This document shows positions 27,474 through 34,898 of a stretch of DNA of 64,000 bases, piece by piece. Positions within the stretch are counted from its first letter, which is position 1. The number at the start of each line of letters is the position of its first letter. The stretch comes from Leptolinea sp. UBA5366 (lineage in GTDB: Bacteria > Chloroflexota > Anaerolineae > Anaerolineales > Anaerolineaceae), in the NCBI GenBank assembly GCA_002407845.1, contig DHPK01000033.1:81720-145719 (forward strand), in the 5' to 3' direction. Position numbers and translations under genes: made by a program. Under the pieces are notes generated by a model. It saw nothing but the letters and a program-made list of their open reading frames with translations, had not been told where the DNA came from and did no database searches.

Positions 27474-28465
27474 TGAACACACAAGCAGAAGGAATGCAGC
27501 GTTTTTATAAAACTATCCAAAAATACGGAATTGTTTTTGTATTACTTTTTATGATGATCATTTTTATGGTCATCAACCCGACGTTTATCAGTGTGAACAA
27601 TCTGATCAAGATTGCAAATCAGGCATCCATTTACGGGATCATGGCATTAGGCGTGACGCTCATCATTATTGCCCGCGGGATTGACCTTTCGATGGGGTCC
27701 CAGGTGGCATTTGCCGGATTGATCATCGCCAGCCTTGGACAGCTTCAAACCGCGACTTTCAAGGTTTATCCGAATCTTCCTGAATTGCCGGTAATTGTGC
27801 CGATCGCGGTCGGTTTATTAATCGCGACGCTCGTGGGCGCGACGAACGGCTTTTTTGTAGCGATAACCGGTATTCCGGCGTTCATCGCAACCCTTGGCAT
27901 GACAACAATTCTGCGCGGTGCTTGTCTGCTGTATACCAAAGGACAGCCGGTGACCAACCTGGTGCCCGGCATCGTCTTCTTTGGAGAATCGCTTTTCGGA
28001 ATTCCGATGCCTGTGATCGTTTATATGCTGATGGCATTGCTGACCTATATCCTCCTGAACCACACTCGGTTTGGTTCCGATGCTTATGCCATTGGCGGAA
28101 ATGTTCAAGCTGCCAGAGTTTCGGGGATCAATGTGTCCCTCGCAACCATCAAAGTATTCGCATTCAGCGGGCTGATGTGTGGCGTGGCAGCTTTGGTTTT
28201 CGCCGGGCGTGTTCGCAGCGTTCATCCGGGCGCGGCAACCGGTTATGAACTGACCGCAATTGCAGCGACAACCATCGGCGGAACCAGCCAGACAGGCGGA
28301 ATTGGGACTGTCTGGGGCGCTGTCGTCGGCACGCTGGTTCTGAGCGTGCTGCGCAATGGGCTGACCATGGTCGGCGTTGACGGCTACTGGCAGCAAATTG
28401 TTGAAGGTATGATCATCATCGGCGCTGTGATCATTGACATGCGCAAGAACGCGAAAGCGAATTAA
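27473..28465 (+). CDS. CUT2 sugar ABC transporter permease (RbsC-like)
   Basis: Hydrophobic 330-residue protein of the BPD_transp_2 family with eight to ten predicted membrane segments. Family motifs are ARGIDLSMGS near residue 68, IATLGMTTILRGA, and the cytoplasmic loop ATTIGGTSQTGGIGTVWGA near the C-terminus. Translationally coupled to the ATPase gene by a one-base overlap. Confidence 0.94.
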   Translation: MNTQAEGMQRFYKTIQKYGIVFVLLFMMIIFMVINPTFISVNNLIKIANQASIYGIMALGVTLIIIARGIDLSMGSQVAFAGLIIASLGQLQTATFKVYPNLPELPVIVPIAVGLLIATLVGATNGFFVAITGIPAFIATLGMTTILRGACLLYTKGQPVTNLVPGIVFFGESLFGIPMPVIVYMLMALLTYILLNHTRFGSDAYAIGGNVQAARVSGINVSLATIKVFAFSGLMCGVAALVFAGRVRSVHPGAATGYELTAIAATTIGGTSQTGGIGTVWGAVVGTLVLSVLRNGLTMVGVDGYWQQIVEGMIIIGAVIIDMRKNAKAN

Positions 28466-28521
28466 GAAAAAAACATCTGTTTTGCCAGCTGTGAAAATGG
28501 TTTGGAATTTTTGGAGACGGA

Positions 28522-29775
28522 ATGAACAGCAGAGAGAGAATTCTTTCAGCAATTAACCATCAGGAAGCGGATCGGCTGCCGATTGATCTAGGGTCGATGA
28601 AATCGACTGGATTGTCCGCGATCTCGTTTAATAAATTGAAAAAAGAGCTCAATTTTTCTGACCCCTGCCTCGTTTATGACTTTGTTCAGCAATTGGCATT
28701 TACCGGCGAAAACCTGAGAGAACGATTTCATGTCGACTCAATGGACGTGGGGGAAGCTTTCATTGGGAATCTCGATGAAAACTGGAAACCTTGGACGCTG
28801 CCGGATGGATCACCCTGTCTAATCCCCAATTATGTTGACGCTCGAATTCTGAATGAAAAAGGGGATATCGGGGTTTTTGATCAATCAGGAATCCAGCTTG
28901 GCGTTCAGCCAAAAGGATCGCTTTACGTCGATCAGGTCTACTACCCTTATGGCGACCTGGAAAACATCCCGGAAGAAGTCCATTTTGAGGACTATCGGAA
29001 AACAATTTGGGGCGTCCCGACCCTGCCTTTCAACCTGGACATTCTCAACAGCCCGTCAGACCGAGAGCTTTTCACAAAAACCATCAAGGCGTATCGAAAG
29101 AAAACGGATAAGGCGCTGATGCTCTGTGTCGGTCAAAGTTTTTTTGAAAACTGCGGATTCATCAGACGGCAGGAAAAATTTCTGATGGATATCGTGCTTG
29201 ATAAACAGGGAGTAATCCGTCTGCTGAACGATCTGGAGGAGAATTATCTGCAAGTCTTAGAGGTGATCGTCAACAGTGTCGGGGAGGATATTGATGTGTT
29301 TCAATTCGGGGGCGATGATTTGGGATCGCAGCATGAGCTGATGATCAGCCCCAGAACTGTGAGGGAGCTGCTCATTCCTCATTACCGAAAAGTTTGGAAA
29401 TTTGTCCATGAGAGATCAAAGGCGAAAGTATTTTTGCACAGCTGCGGATCCATTCGCCGGGTACTTGGCGATTTGGTTGAAGCCGGTCTCGATATCATCA
29501 ATCCCGTACAAACGACTGCAGCAAGAATGGATCCCCAGGAGCTGAAGGATGAGTTTGGCAAAGATCTGGTCTTCTGGGGCGGCGGCTGCGATACGCAGCA
29601 TATCTTGCCAAATGGTACCGTTCAGGAAGTTGAGGAAGATGTTAAGCGCAGAATTGACATTTTTGCCCCCGGCGGCGGTTTCGTTTTCAGCCAAATTCAC
29701 AATATTCAGGCGAATGTGCCGACCGAAAATATTCAAGCCATGTTCCGGACAGCTTACGAATACGGCAAATATTAG
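28522..29775 (+). CDS. URO-D/MtaA-family protein (methyltransferase-like)
   Basis: TIM-barrel protein of the uroporphyrinogen-decarboxylase superfamily, 417 residues. It opens with the family signature MNSRERILSAINHQEADRLPI. It carries KVFLHSCGSIRRVL followed later by WGGGCDTQ, so an H-x-C and a distant Cys are present; this matches the zinc ligands of corrinoid:coenzyme M methyltransferases (MtaA/MtbA) rather than true heme-pathway HemE. The gene follows the sugar permease by 56 bases with its own GGAG site, so it appears to belong to the transport operon. Reaction unknown; a methyl-group or one-carbon role on a methylated sugar or polyol is speculative. Confidence 0.8.
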   Translation: MNSRERILSAINHQEADRLPIDLGSMKSTGLSAISFNKLKKELNFSDPCLVYDFVQQLAFTGENLRERFHVDSMDVGEAFIGNLDENWKPWTLPDGSPCLIPNYVDARILNEKGDIGVFDQSGIQLGVQPKGSLYVDQVYYPYGDLENIPEEVHFEDYRKTIWGVPTLPFNLDILNSPSDRELFTKTIKAYRKKTDKALMLCVGQSFFENCGFIRRQEKFLMDIVLDKQGVIRLLNDLEENYLQVLEVIVNSVGEDIDVFQFGGDDLGSQHELMISPRTVRELLIPHYRKVWKFVHERSKAKVFLHSCGSIRRVLGDLVEAGLDIINPVQTTAARMDPQELKDEFGKDLVFWGGGCDTQHILPNGTVQEVEEDVKRRIDIFAPGGGFVFSQIHNIQANVPTENIQAMFRTAYEYGKY

Positions 29776-29790
29776 GAAAAGGGAACCTAA

Positions 29791-29825
29791 AACTGCCAGA
29801 ATCTAACATTCTGGCAGTTTTTTAA
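29791..29825 (+). terminator. Intrinsic terminator of the CUT2/URO-D-like operon
   Basis: Perfect 12-bp stem AACTGCCAGAAT (29791-29802) and ATTCTGGCAGTT (29808-29819), five-base loop, followed by a run of T. It separates the operon from the convergent YczE-like gene. Confidence 0.92.
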
Positions 29826-29856
29826 TTCTTAGTAAATAAAAATCTTCCGCAGTAAA

Positions 29857-30528
29857 TTATTCGGAAAGCTGTTTTTTCTGTGCAAGTTGTTTGAATTGGG
29901 AAAGCGTGTCTGAAATGCTTTCAGCTTTCAGTTTCTTCACATCAAATTGAAAAAGGCGAAAAGTAAACTGCAGGATGATGCTGATTCCGAACACTGCGAT
30001 CACTGTTCCGAGCCCGACTTTTGCGCCCATCAGCCAGCCGAGCAGCAGCACAGTGCCCTCGACTGTGCCGCGGATGGCGCCGATCGGGATGGCGGGCATT
30101 TTTTTCTTAAGCCCGATCATCAATGAATCGCGCGGTCCCGCTCCCAGTTCGGAGCCGATGTACAAGAATGAGCCAACCGAAATAATGAAAAGACCGAATA
30201 GCATGAATAAAATCCCGACCCAAAAATTGTTTTGCTGCGGAATGAATTGCCATTCAAGGATCAGATCATTGAACATTCCAATAAAAAGCACGTTGCAAAG
30301 CGTGCCAAAGCCGATTTTTTCTTTCAATGCGAGAGAAAGAACCATGATTACAAGCCCGACTAAAATGACGATTTTTCCAAAGGAAATACCGGTGTTCTTC
30401 GAGAGCCCCATATGAAAAGCTTCCCAGGGTGCCAGCCCGACATTCGCTCGAATGGTCAGAACTGTTCCGACAGCGTAGAGAAACAGCCCGAGGAAAAGTC
30501 TGGCGAACCGATAGAGATAGTTTTTCAT
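29857..30528 (-). CDS. YczE/YyaS/YitT-family membrane protein, copy A
   Basis: Small polytopic membrane protein, 223 residues, about five hydrophobic segments. Recognisable family stretches are ANVGLAPWEAFHMGLS near the N-terminus and SELGAGPRDSLMIGL plus VLLLGWLMGAKVGLGTV later. The family function is not established. It is the downstream copy of a tandem pair; about half of the residues match copy B by eye and stretches of DNA are nearly identical (compare 30015-30060 with 30715-30760). GGAG precedes the ATG. Confidence 0.83.
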   Translation of the reverse strand: MKNYLYRFARLFLGLFLYAVGTVLTIRANVGLAPWEAFHMGLSKNTGISFGKIVILVGLVIMVLSLALKEKIGFGTLCNVLFIGMFNDLILEWQFIPQQNNFWVGILFMLFGLFIISVGSFLYIGSELGAGPRDSLMIGLKKKMPAIPIGAIRGTVEGTVLLLGWLMGAKVGLGTVIAVFGISIILQFTFRLFQFDVKKLKAESISDTLSQFKQLAQKKQLSE

Positions 30529-30571
30529 GAAACTCCAGCGTTTTGCATCTCGAACAGGAAATCAGACTGCG

Positions 30572-31228
30572 TCATTGCTGCCGCACCGTTTTGATTGCTC
30601 TGAGCGTATCCAGCAGGTCCTCATTTTGAACCTGATCAACATCAAACTTCATTGCGGAAAAAGTGAGCTGAATAGTGAAGGCGATTCCAAAAGCCGCGAT
30701 CACAGTGCCGAGTCCGATCTTTGCGCCCATCAGCCAGCCAAGCAGCAGCACAGCGCCTTCAATGATGCCGCGCACAAATCCAACCGGAACCCGAGGCAGT
30801 TTCTTTTTCAGCCCGATCATCAAGGCATCCCGCGGACCCGCGCCGAATGCTGAACTGATATAGAAGTAAGAGGCAAAACTGATGATAAATAATCCAAAAA
30901 TCATCATGACCAAGCCCAGCCATGTTGATTCCATCAGAGGGATGACCCTCAGCTCAAGAATCAAGTCGCAAAAGTAACCGCTCAGCACCACGTTGAGAAT
31001 TGTGCCAATCCCGATCTTTTCTCCCAGCAGAACTGTGATCAGCAGGACGATCAGTCCGACCCAAAAGACCACATTGCCAAACGACATGCCGGTGATGTTT
31101 GACAAGCCGACATGGAACGCATCCCAAGGCGCTAAGCCGACGTTCGCCTGCATGGTCAGCACGATTCCGAAGGAAAAAAGGAAAATGCCGAATAATAATT
31201 TAACCACCCGCTTGAAATAATCTCTCAT
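30572..31228 (-). CDS. YczE/YyaS/YitT-family membrane protein, copy B
   Basis: Paralogue of the neighbouring gene, 218 residues, with the same motif order: ANVGLAPWDAFHVGLS, SAFGAGPRDALMIGL, and VLLLGWLMGAKIGLGTV. Both copies keep the Gly-rich GAGPRD and the Lys-rich loop that follows. It is upstream in the same orientation with a 43-base gap, so the pair is probably co-transcribed and might form a heteromer. The duplication must be old enough for the C-terminal tails to have diverged completely. Confidence 0.83.
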   Translation of the reverse strand: MRDYFKRVVKLLFGIFLFSFGIVLTMQANVGLAPWDAFHVGLSNITGMSFGNVVFWVGLIVLLITVLLGEKIGIGTILNVVLSGYFCDLILELRVIPLMESTWLGLVMMIFGLFIISFASYFYISSAFGAGPRDALMIGLKKKLPRVPVGFVRGIIEGAVLLLGWLMGAKIGLGTVIAAFGIAFTIQLTFSAMKFDVDQVQNEDLLDTLRAIKTVRQQ

Positions 31229-31414
31229 TTAAATCCTTGCAATAGCAGTGATTCTAACGATGAATTGATTTGATTCGGCATTATAAAGCGAATTGTGATG
31301 ACAAATGAGAAGAGCTGGTCTCTGACCAGCATGAACGAAAAAGCAGTGAGACGGTTTCCCTTTGATCTTCACGAGCTGGATTGCATAATTTGACGTTGAG
31401 GTATTAGCTATAGT

Positions 31415-32755
31415 CTAATTTGCAGGAGCCGAGGAATCATTCGGCATCAGAGCGAGCAGCATGCCTGCCATGAATGTGTCACCTAAGCCTATCGTAAATT
31501 CTGGCTTTTCGATGTAACGCGATGGCACTAATTTCAATATTCGATCCTGATCCGCTTCCGGCAGCTGGTTTGCGAAGTTCACGCCTCTTTCACTCAGTGC
31601 ATAATCCAAAATCCGGCTGCAGTCTTCATAAGAGCCATATTTTCCGGTCAGTGCGCGCGTGCCGGAAAGCAGGTTGCCGAGCGTCAGCCCCTTTTCAAGG
31701 TCAATCCTAGGCAGGTTTTCGCCGTAATAAAGGGAATAATCTTTGGTATGCAGCACAATCCCAGGAATGGTATAAGAATCTGCGACGGCTCTCAGGCTTC
31801 TCAGGATGGAATCCGGATCATCGATGTCGGTTCTGATGCCGAAATCGGATGCGATATCAATCAGCTCTTCCTCGTTTATCCCAAAGATGTCGACCACTTT
31901 TGCAAATTGGTTGAAAACCGCTGCTTTCACCTGAGCGTTCAGGTAATGCGCGCTCTCAAAATAGATCAGGCATGCGGGGTTTGCGGTTTTGATCGCTGAA
32001 TAATGAGGAACTAGCGTACGCAATCGGTTATTCACGATTTGGACATCGACAATTGCGTTTAAGCCGGAAACACTGCAGCAAGCTAATGCCTCCGCATGAC
32101 GCTCGCTCCATTGTAAAAAATCGCAATCTAAAAACACATTTTTAAGCGTTTCATCGTTATGGACAATCATGCGATTGGAAAGCGGAACAGTCTGGCTTTT
32201 GCCGTTTGCCCGGATCATTGCGCCTTTCGGATACTGAAAAATGAAGTGCAATACTGGGCTGGCAGCGGATGCGAGCGACCCGATTGGGACTAATTCCGAT
32301 TTTAAAATGCCGGAAATTGAAGGGTTATTCAGCAATTGAATAACAGGCTGCGAGCGATCTGTGACAGAAAGGATCACTGGTATGTTCAGCGCGCCGAGTG
32401 CTGCTGCGGCTTGAGCTGCGGTTCCGCCTAACCCAAAGTCGTAAGTAAAATGATCCAAAATGTATTGTTCAACGCCCGGATGAGAAAATCGCGCCTCTCC
32501 GCCCAGCCCGCGCAGCGCATAATCTGCAATTGTCGTGAATAGACTGGCGATAGCTGCCATCAAATCATCCTTGGGGTCAAGCCTGACACAAGATTCGGCG
32601 CTGGATAAAATCTGATTAAATTTTTCCTCATCCCAATGAATGAATACATCCAGATCACTGGTAAAGCCCAGACTGATGAATTTATTTTGCGCTTTACGCA
32701 GGGTCGATTCTTCAGCCAGCTGCCGGTAATATGCCTGGTAATTGTCGATGTACAT
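31415..32755 (-). CDS. ADP-dependent phosphofructokinase/glucokinase-family protein
   Basis: Resembles the ADP_PFK_GK family, ribokinase-fold enzymes that use ADP to phosphorylate glucose or fructose-6-phosphate. Characteristic points are DYALRGLGGEARFSH, the substrate region DFGLGGTAAQAAAALGAL, and the C-terminal catalytic motif EFTIGLGDTFMAGMLLAL (GxGD with the catalytic Asp). The frame begins at a TTG at 32770, but the ATG at 32755 (446 residues) has GAGG six bases upstream. It lies 39 bases after the terminator of a tRNA-Ser pair and has no co-directional partner. Sugar specificity is unknown; the family is better known from archaea. Confidence 0.8.
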   Translation of the reverse strand: MYIDNYQAYYRQLAEESTLRKAQNKFISLGFTSDLDVFIHWDEEKFNQILSSAESCVRLDPKDDLMAAIASLFTTIADYALRGLGGEARFSHPGVEQYILDHFTYDFGLGGTAAQAAAALGALNIPVILSVTDRSQPVIQLLNNPSISGILKSELVPIGSLASAASPVLHFIFQYPKGAMIRANGKSQTVPLSNRMIVHNDETLKNVFLDCDFLQWSERHAEALACCSVSGLNAIVDVQIVNNRLRTLVPHYSAIKTANPACLIYFESAHYLNAQVKAAVFNQFAKVVDIFGINEEELIDIASDFGIRTDIDDPDSILRSLRAVADSYTIPGIVLHTKDYSLYYGENLPRIDLEKGLTLGNLLSGTRALTGKYGSYEDCSRILDYALSERGVNFANQLPEADQDRILKLVPSRYIEKPEFTIGLGDTFMAGMLLALMPNDSSAPAN

Positions 32756-32793
32756 GCCAATCCTCTTCAATTATTCCGATTGAGATTTTCAGT

Positions 32794-32824
32794 AAAAAAA
32801 AGTGTCCGATTTCAATCGGACACT
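32794..32824 (-). terminator. Intrinsic terminator of the tRNA-Ser pair
   Basis: Perfect 11-bp stem between 32801-32811 and 32814-32824 (GTGTCCGATT core), followed on the minus strand by eight T. It directly follows tRNA-Ser(GCT). Confidence 0.93.
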
Positions 32825-32829
32825 CAAGG

Positions 32830-32918
32830 CGGAGAGGGGGGGATTCGAACCCCCGGTTGAGGTTTAGCCCAACAACCACTTAGCAGGCGGTCCCGATCAG
32901 CCACTCTGGCACCTCCCC
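32830..32918 (-). tRNA. tRNA-Ser (anticodon GCT)
   Basis: 89 bases with a class II cloverleaf: acceptor GGGGAGG/CCTCTCC (one G-U), anticodon loop CTGCTAA with GCT, a long variable arm, and a T-arm GGGGG-TTCGAA-CCCCC type. Discriminator G; complete CCA is not encoded. Downstream partner of the other tRNA-Ser. Confidence 0.96.
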
Positions 32919-32931
32919 ATTGTCTGTTCAG

Positions 32932-33016
32932 CGGAGGGAGAGGGATTCGAACCCACGGTGAGTTTCCCCACACTTGTTTTCAAGACAAGTACCATAAACC
33001 ACTCGGACATCCCTCC
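32932..33016 (-). tRNA. tRNA-Ser (anticodon TGA)
   Basis: 85 bases. Acceptor GGAGGGA/TCCCTCC is perfect, the anticodon loop is CTTGAAA (TGA) on a CTTGT/ACAAG-type stem, the variable arm is long, and the discriminator is G. The T-stem (GTGGG with CCCTC) contains one U-U mismatch, otherwise all arms pair. It lies 13 bases upstream of tRNA-Ser(GCT) on the same strand. Confidence 0.95.
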
Positions 33017-33105
33017 GATAACGAACAGATTTTATCATGTTTATTGTCCATGGGCAAGGAGAAGGGACAGGTTGAAATCAATTTGCCGGAAACTCTGCGG
33101 AGGGA

Positions 33106-33127
33106 AGAAAAGGGCTGATTTCAGCCC
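33106..33127 (-). terminator. Candidate terminator of the LacI-type gene
   Basis: GGGCTGA (33112-33118) and TCAGCCC (33121-33127) form a short GC-rich hairpin that on the minus strand is followed by TTTTCTT. It is the first terminator-like structure downstream of the LacI-type gene; such a transcript would run antisense through tRNA-Leu. Confidence 0.55.
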
Positions 33128-33247
33128 GCATACGCATGAATCCTTTGGGTCTGCCACCGATTTGAATTATTTTCTCATGTAGAATCAGGTTGATCCTTGA
33201 CGAATCCAGCTGTTTGATTAAAATGAATTAGTCCAGTAATGGATTGT

Positions 33248-33331
33248 GGCGCGATGGCGGAATAGGCAGACGCAACAGACTTAAAATCTGTCGATCGCAA
33301 GATCGTGTGGGTTCGACCCCCACTCGCGCTA
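33248..33331 (+). tRNA. tRNA-Leu (anticodon TAA)
   Basis: 84 bases: acceptor GGCGCGA/TCGCGCT (first pair G-U), anticodon loop CTTAAAA (TAA) on CAGA/TCTG, a variable arm formed by CGATCGCAAGATCG, and a T-arm GTGGG-TTCGACC-CCCAC. Discriminator A; CCA is not encoded. Convergent with the LacI-type gene, whose stop is 11 bases away. Confidence 0.95.
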
Positions 33332-33341
33332 CTGAGCAGAA

Positions 33342-34415
33342 TCAGATCAGGTTTCCCATCCCGACTTTTATAAACGGCAGACTTTCTTTCATGATGATGC
33401 TGCACTCAGTGACGATGACGGGTTTCGTCACTTTCCTGTCTCCAATCAAAATTTCAAAAAGCAGGTTAATTGCATAATAAAACTGTTGAGCCGGCTTTTG
33501 ATAAATTGTAGCTCCAACAACTCCCGACTCAAGATGTTCTCGGATTCCCTTGGTGAATTCATGCCCGAAAACCATAATGGGTTTTTCTGATTCTGTGACC
33601 GCGTCCGCACATCTTTTTGTCAGCCCATTCGTGACATAGAAAAAATCGATAGACGAATGGTTTTGAATGCACTCAAGCGTCATTTCATAGACATTGCGAT
33701 CGTATTCCGCTTCACTGTCACCGGGAAGTGCGCAGACCTGCAGAACGTTCATTTGAGGGATTTCTTTTTTTGCTTTACTTAAAAACCCTGAAATTCGCTG
33801 TTGAGTCCCATTGGAAGTGCTGTGAGGTGCCAGAATCACCACATTGCATCGATCATTGGAGTAAAGGCTGACCAGTTTTGCTGCTAGCTCTCCAATGCGA
33901 AAGTCGTCAGGACCAATATGCAGCAGACGCCTGCTCCCGATAAGGTCTTCAATCACAGTTACGAACGGGATGTTATTAGGGATACTTTGATCAATCCGCT
34001 GGCTTGAACTGTCATTGACCGGGTTGATGATCAGGCCATTCACACCCTGATTCAAGAGCGATTTTATTGAATTCACCTGGTCAGGAAAATTGTAATCGTA
34101 GGTGTGCTCAACGATGAGTTCTACACCAAAAGGGAGGAGTTTGTTTTTTGCCGCTTCGATCCCTTCTCCGATTTCAACCCCAAAATCATCTTCAATCTTT
34201 GGGTAGGTTAATCCTATTTTGAGATTGCTCTTTCGGACGGATAATGCCCGGGCAATTTGATTTGGCCGATAAGAGAGTTGATCGATGGCAGCCAGCACAG
34301 CTTTTAATTTTTCGGGAGAGACACGCCCCCGATTATGTAAAACACGGTCTACTGTTGCAATTGATACGCCTGATAAAGCGGCTACGTCTTTTATAGTAGA
34401 TTGCTGATTAGCCAA
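33342..34415 (-). CDS. LacI-family transcriptional regulator
   Basis: 357 residues: N-terminal helix-turn-helix and hinge (TIKDVAALSGVSIATVDRVL, then YRPNQIARALSV) joined to a Peripla_BP-type sugar-sensing domain (GVNGLIINPVND, NVVILAPHSTSNGTQQRI). The start codon is TTG at 34415, supported by AGGAG six bases upstream; no nearer ATG keeps the HTH. It is divergent from a CUT2 importer operon whose promoter region carries two LacI-type operators, so it is the likely local repressor, probably released by the imported sugar or a metabolite. Confidence 0.92.
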   Translation of the reverse strand: MANQQSTIKDVAALSGVSIATVDRVLHNRGRVSPEKLKAVLAAIDQLSYRPNQIARALSVRKSNLKIGLTYPKIEDDFGVEIGEGIEAAKNKLLPFGVELIVEHTYDYNFPDQVNSIKSLLNQGVNGLIINPVNDSSSQRIDQSIPNNIPFVTVIEDLIGSRRLLHIGPDDFRIGELAAKLVSLYSNDRCNVVILAPHSTSNGTQQRISGFLSKAKKEIPQMNVLQVCALPGDSEAEYDRNVYEMTLECIQNHSSIDFFYVTNGLTKRCADAVTESEKPIMVFGHEFTKGIREHLESGVVGATIYQKPAQQFYYAINLLFEILIGDRKVTKPVIVTECSIIMKESLPFIKVGMGNLI

Positions 34416-34710
34416 AAAGGACTCCTGTTGATGCCATGATGAGTGCTATTGTAATAGCAAAGTGCAAAACTGGATATATCACATCAATCAAATGCCAGAA
34501 ATACATATAAATCTGATGCAATTTTTGTCTGTAATATGAAAATGTTAACGCACCCATTAAATATGTCCTTTCGAAGGCTGTTGAGCGTGAAAAAGATTTT
34601 TAATTCTCTAAATCCAGTCATAGAAATGGCTGATAATACCAAATTCTTGAACAATAGCGATGAAAGTAACATATCTATGGTGATTTAAATCATTGAAATT
34701 TATAAATTAG

Positions 34711-34724
34711 TGGTAACGTTACCA
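34711..34724. promoter_or_regulatory. LacI-type operator O1
   Basis: TGGTAACGTTACCA, a perfect 14-base palindrome with central CG. It lies 18 bases upstream of the -35 box of the CUT2 importer promoter. Confidence 0.75.
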
Positions 34725-34742
34725 AATTATGTTTTTAAATGC

Positions 34743-34771
34743 TTGACAGAACTGATTCAGACAAGTAGAAT
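34743..34771 (+). promoter_or_regulatory. Strong sigma-70-type promoter of the second CUT2 operon
   Basis: Consensus TTGACA at 34743-34748, a 17-base spacer, and TAGAAT at 34766-34771 (five of six to TATAAT). It lies about 130 bases upstream of the TTG start of the ATPase gene, giving a long leader that contains a second operator. Confidence 0.78.
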
Positions 34772-34849
34772 CCCATCGTAATCACGAATATTTCGAAGAA
34801 AAGAAGAGAATAGAACAATATACGAAAGTCGGACTGATTTGAGAGAAAG

Positions 34850-34863
34850 TGTTACCGTTACCA
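34850..34863. promoter_or_regulatory. LacI-type operator O2 (degenerate)
   Basis: TGTTACCGTTACCA: the right half-site is identical to O1 and the left half matches five of seven bases. It lies downstream of the promoter, 139 bases centre-to-centre from O1, a spacing that would permit repression by looping or by a roadblock. Confidence 0.55.
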
Positions 34864-34898
34864 TGTTTGTGTCAGCTGACATTTAGGAGGAAAAAGTT

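Larger units (their letters stand above)
34416..34898. other. 483-base divergent regulatory region
   Basis: No gene is supported on either strand. It contains a 16-base palindrome near the LacI-type gene (TGCTATTGTAATAGCA, 34444-34459), two LacI-type operators and one strong promoter, listed separately. The remaining AT-rich stretch (34460-34710) shows nothing I can name. Confidence 0.7.

Noticed and set aside
27818..28552. 244-residue minus-strand reading frame
   Set aside because: Antisense to a clear CUT2 permease; Cys/His/Asn-rich composition and no ribosome site.
31298..31393. Possible 31-residue plus-strand peptide gene
   Set aside because: No ribosome site, no homology that I recognise, and it lies between minus-strand genes; length is compatible with chance.
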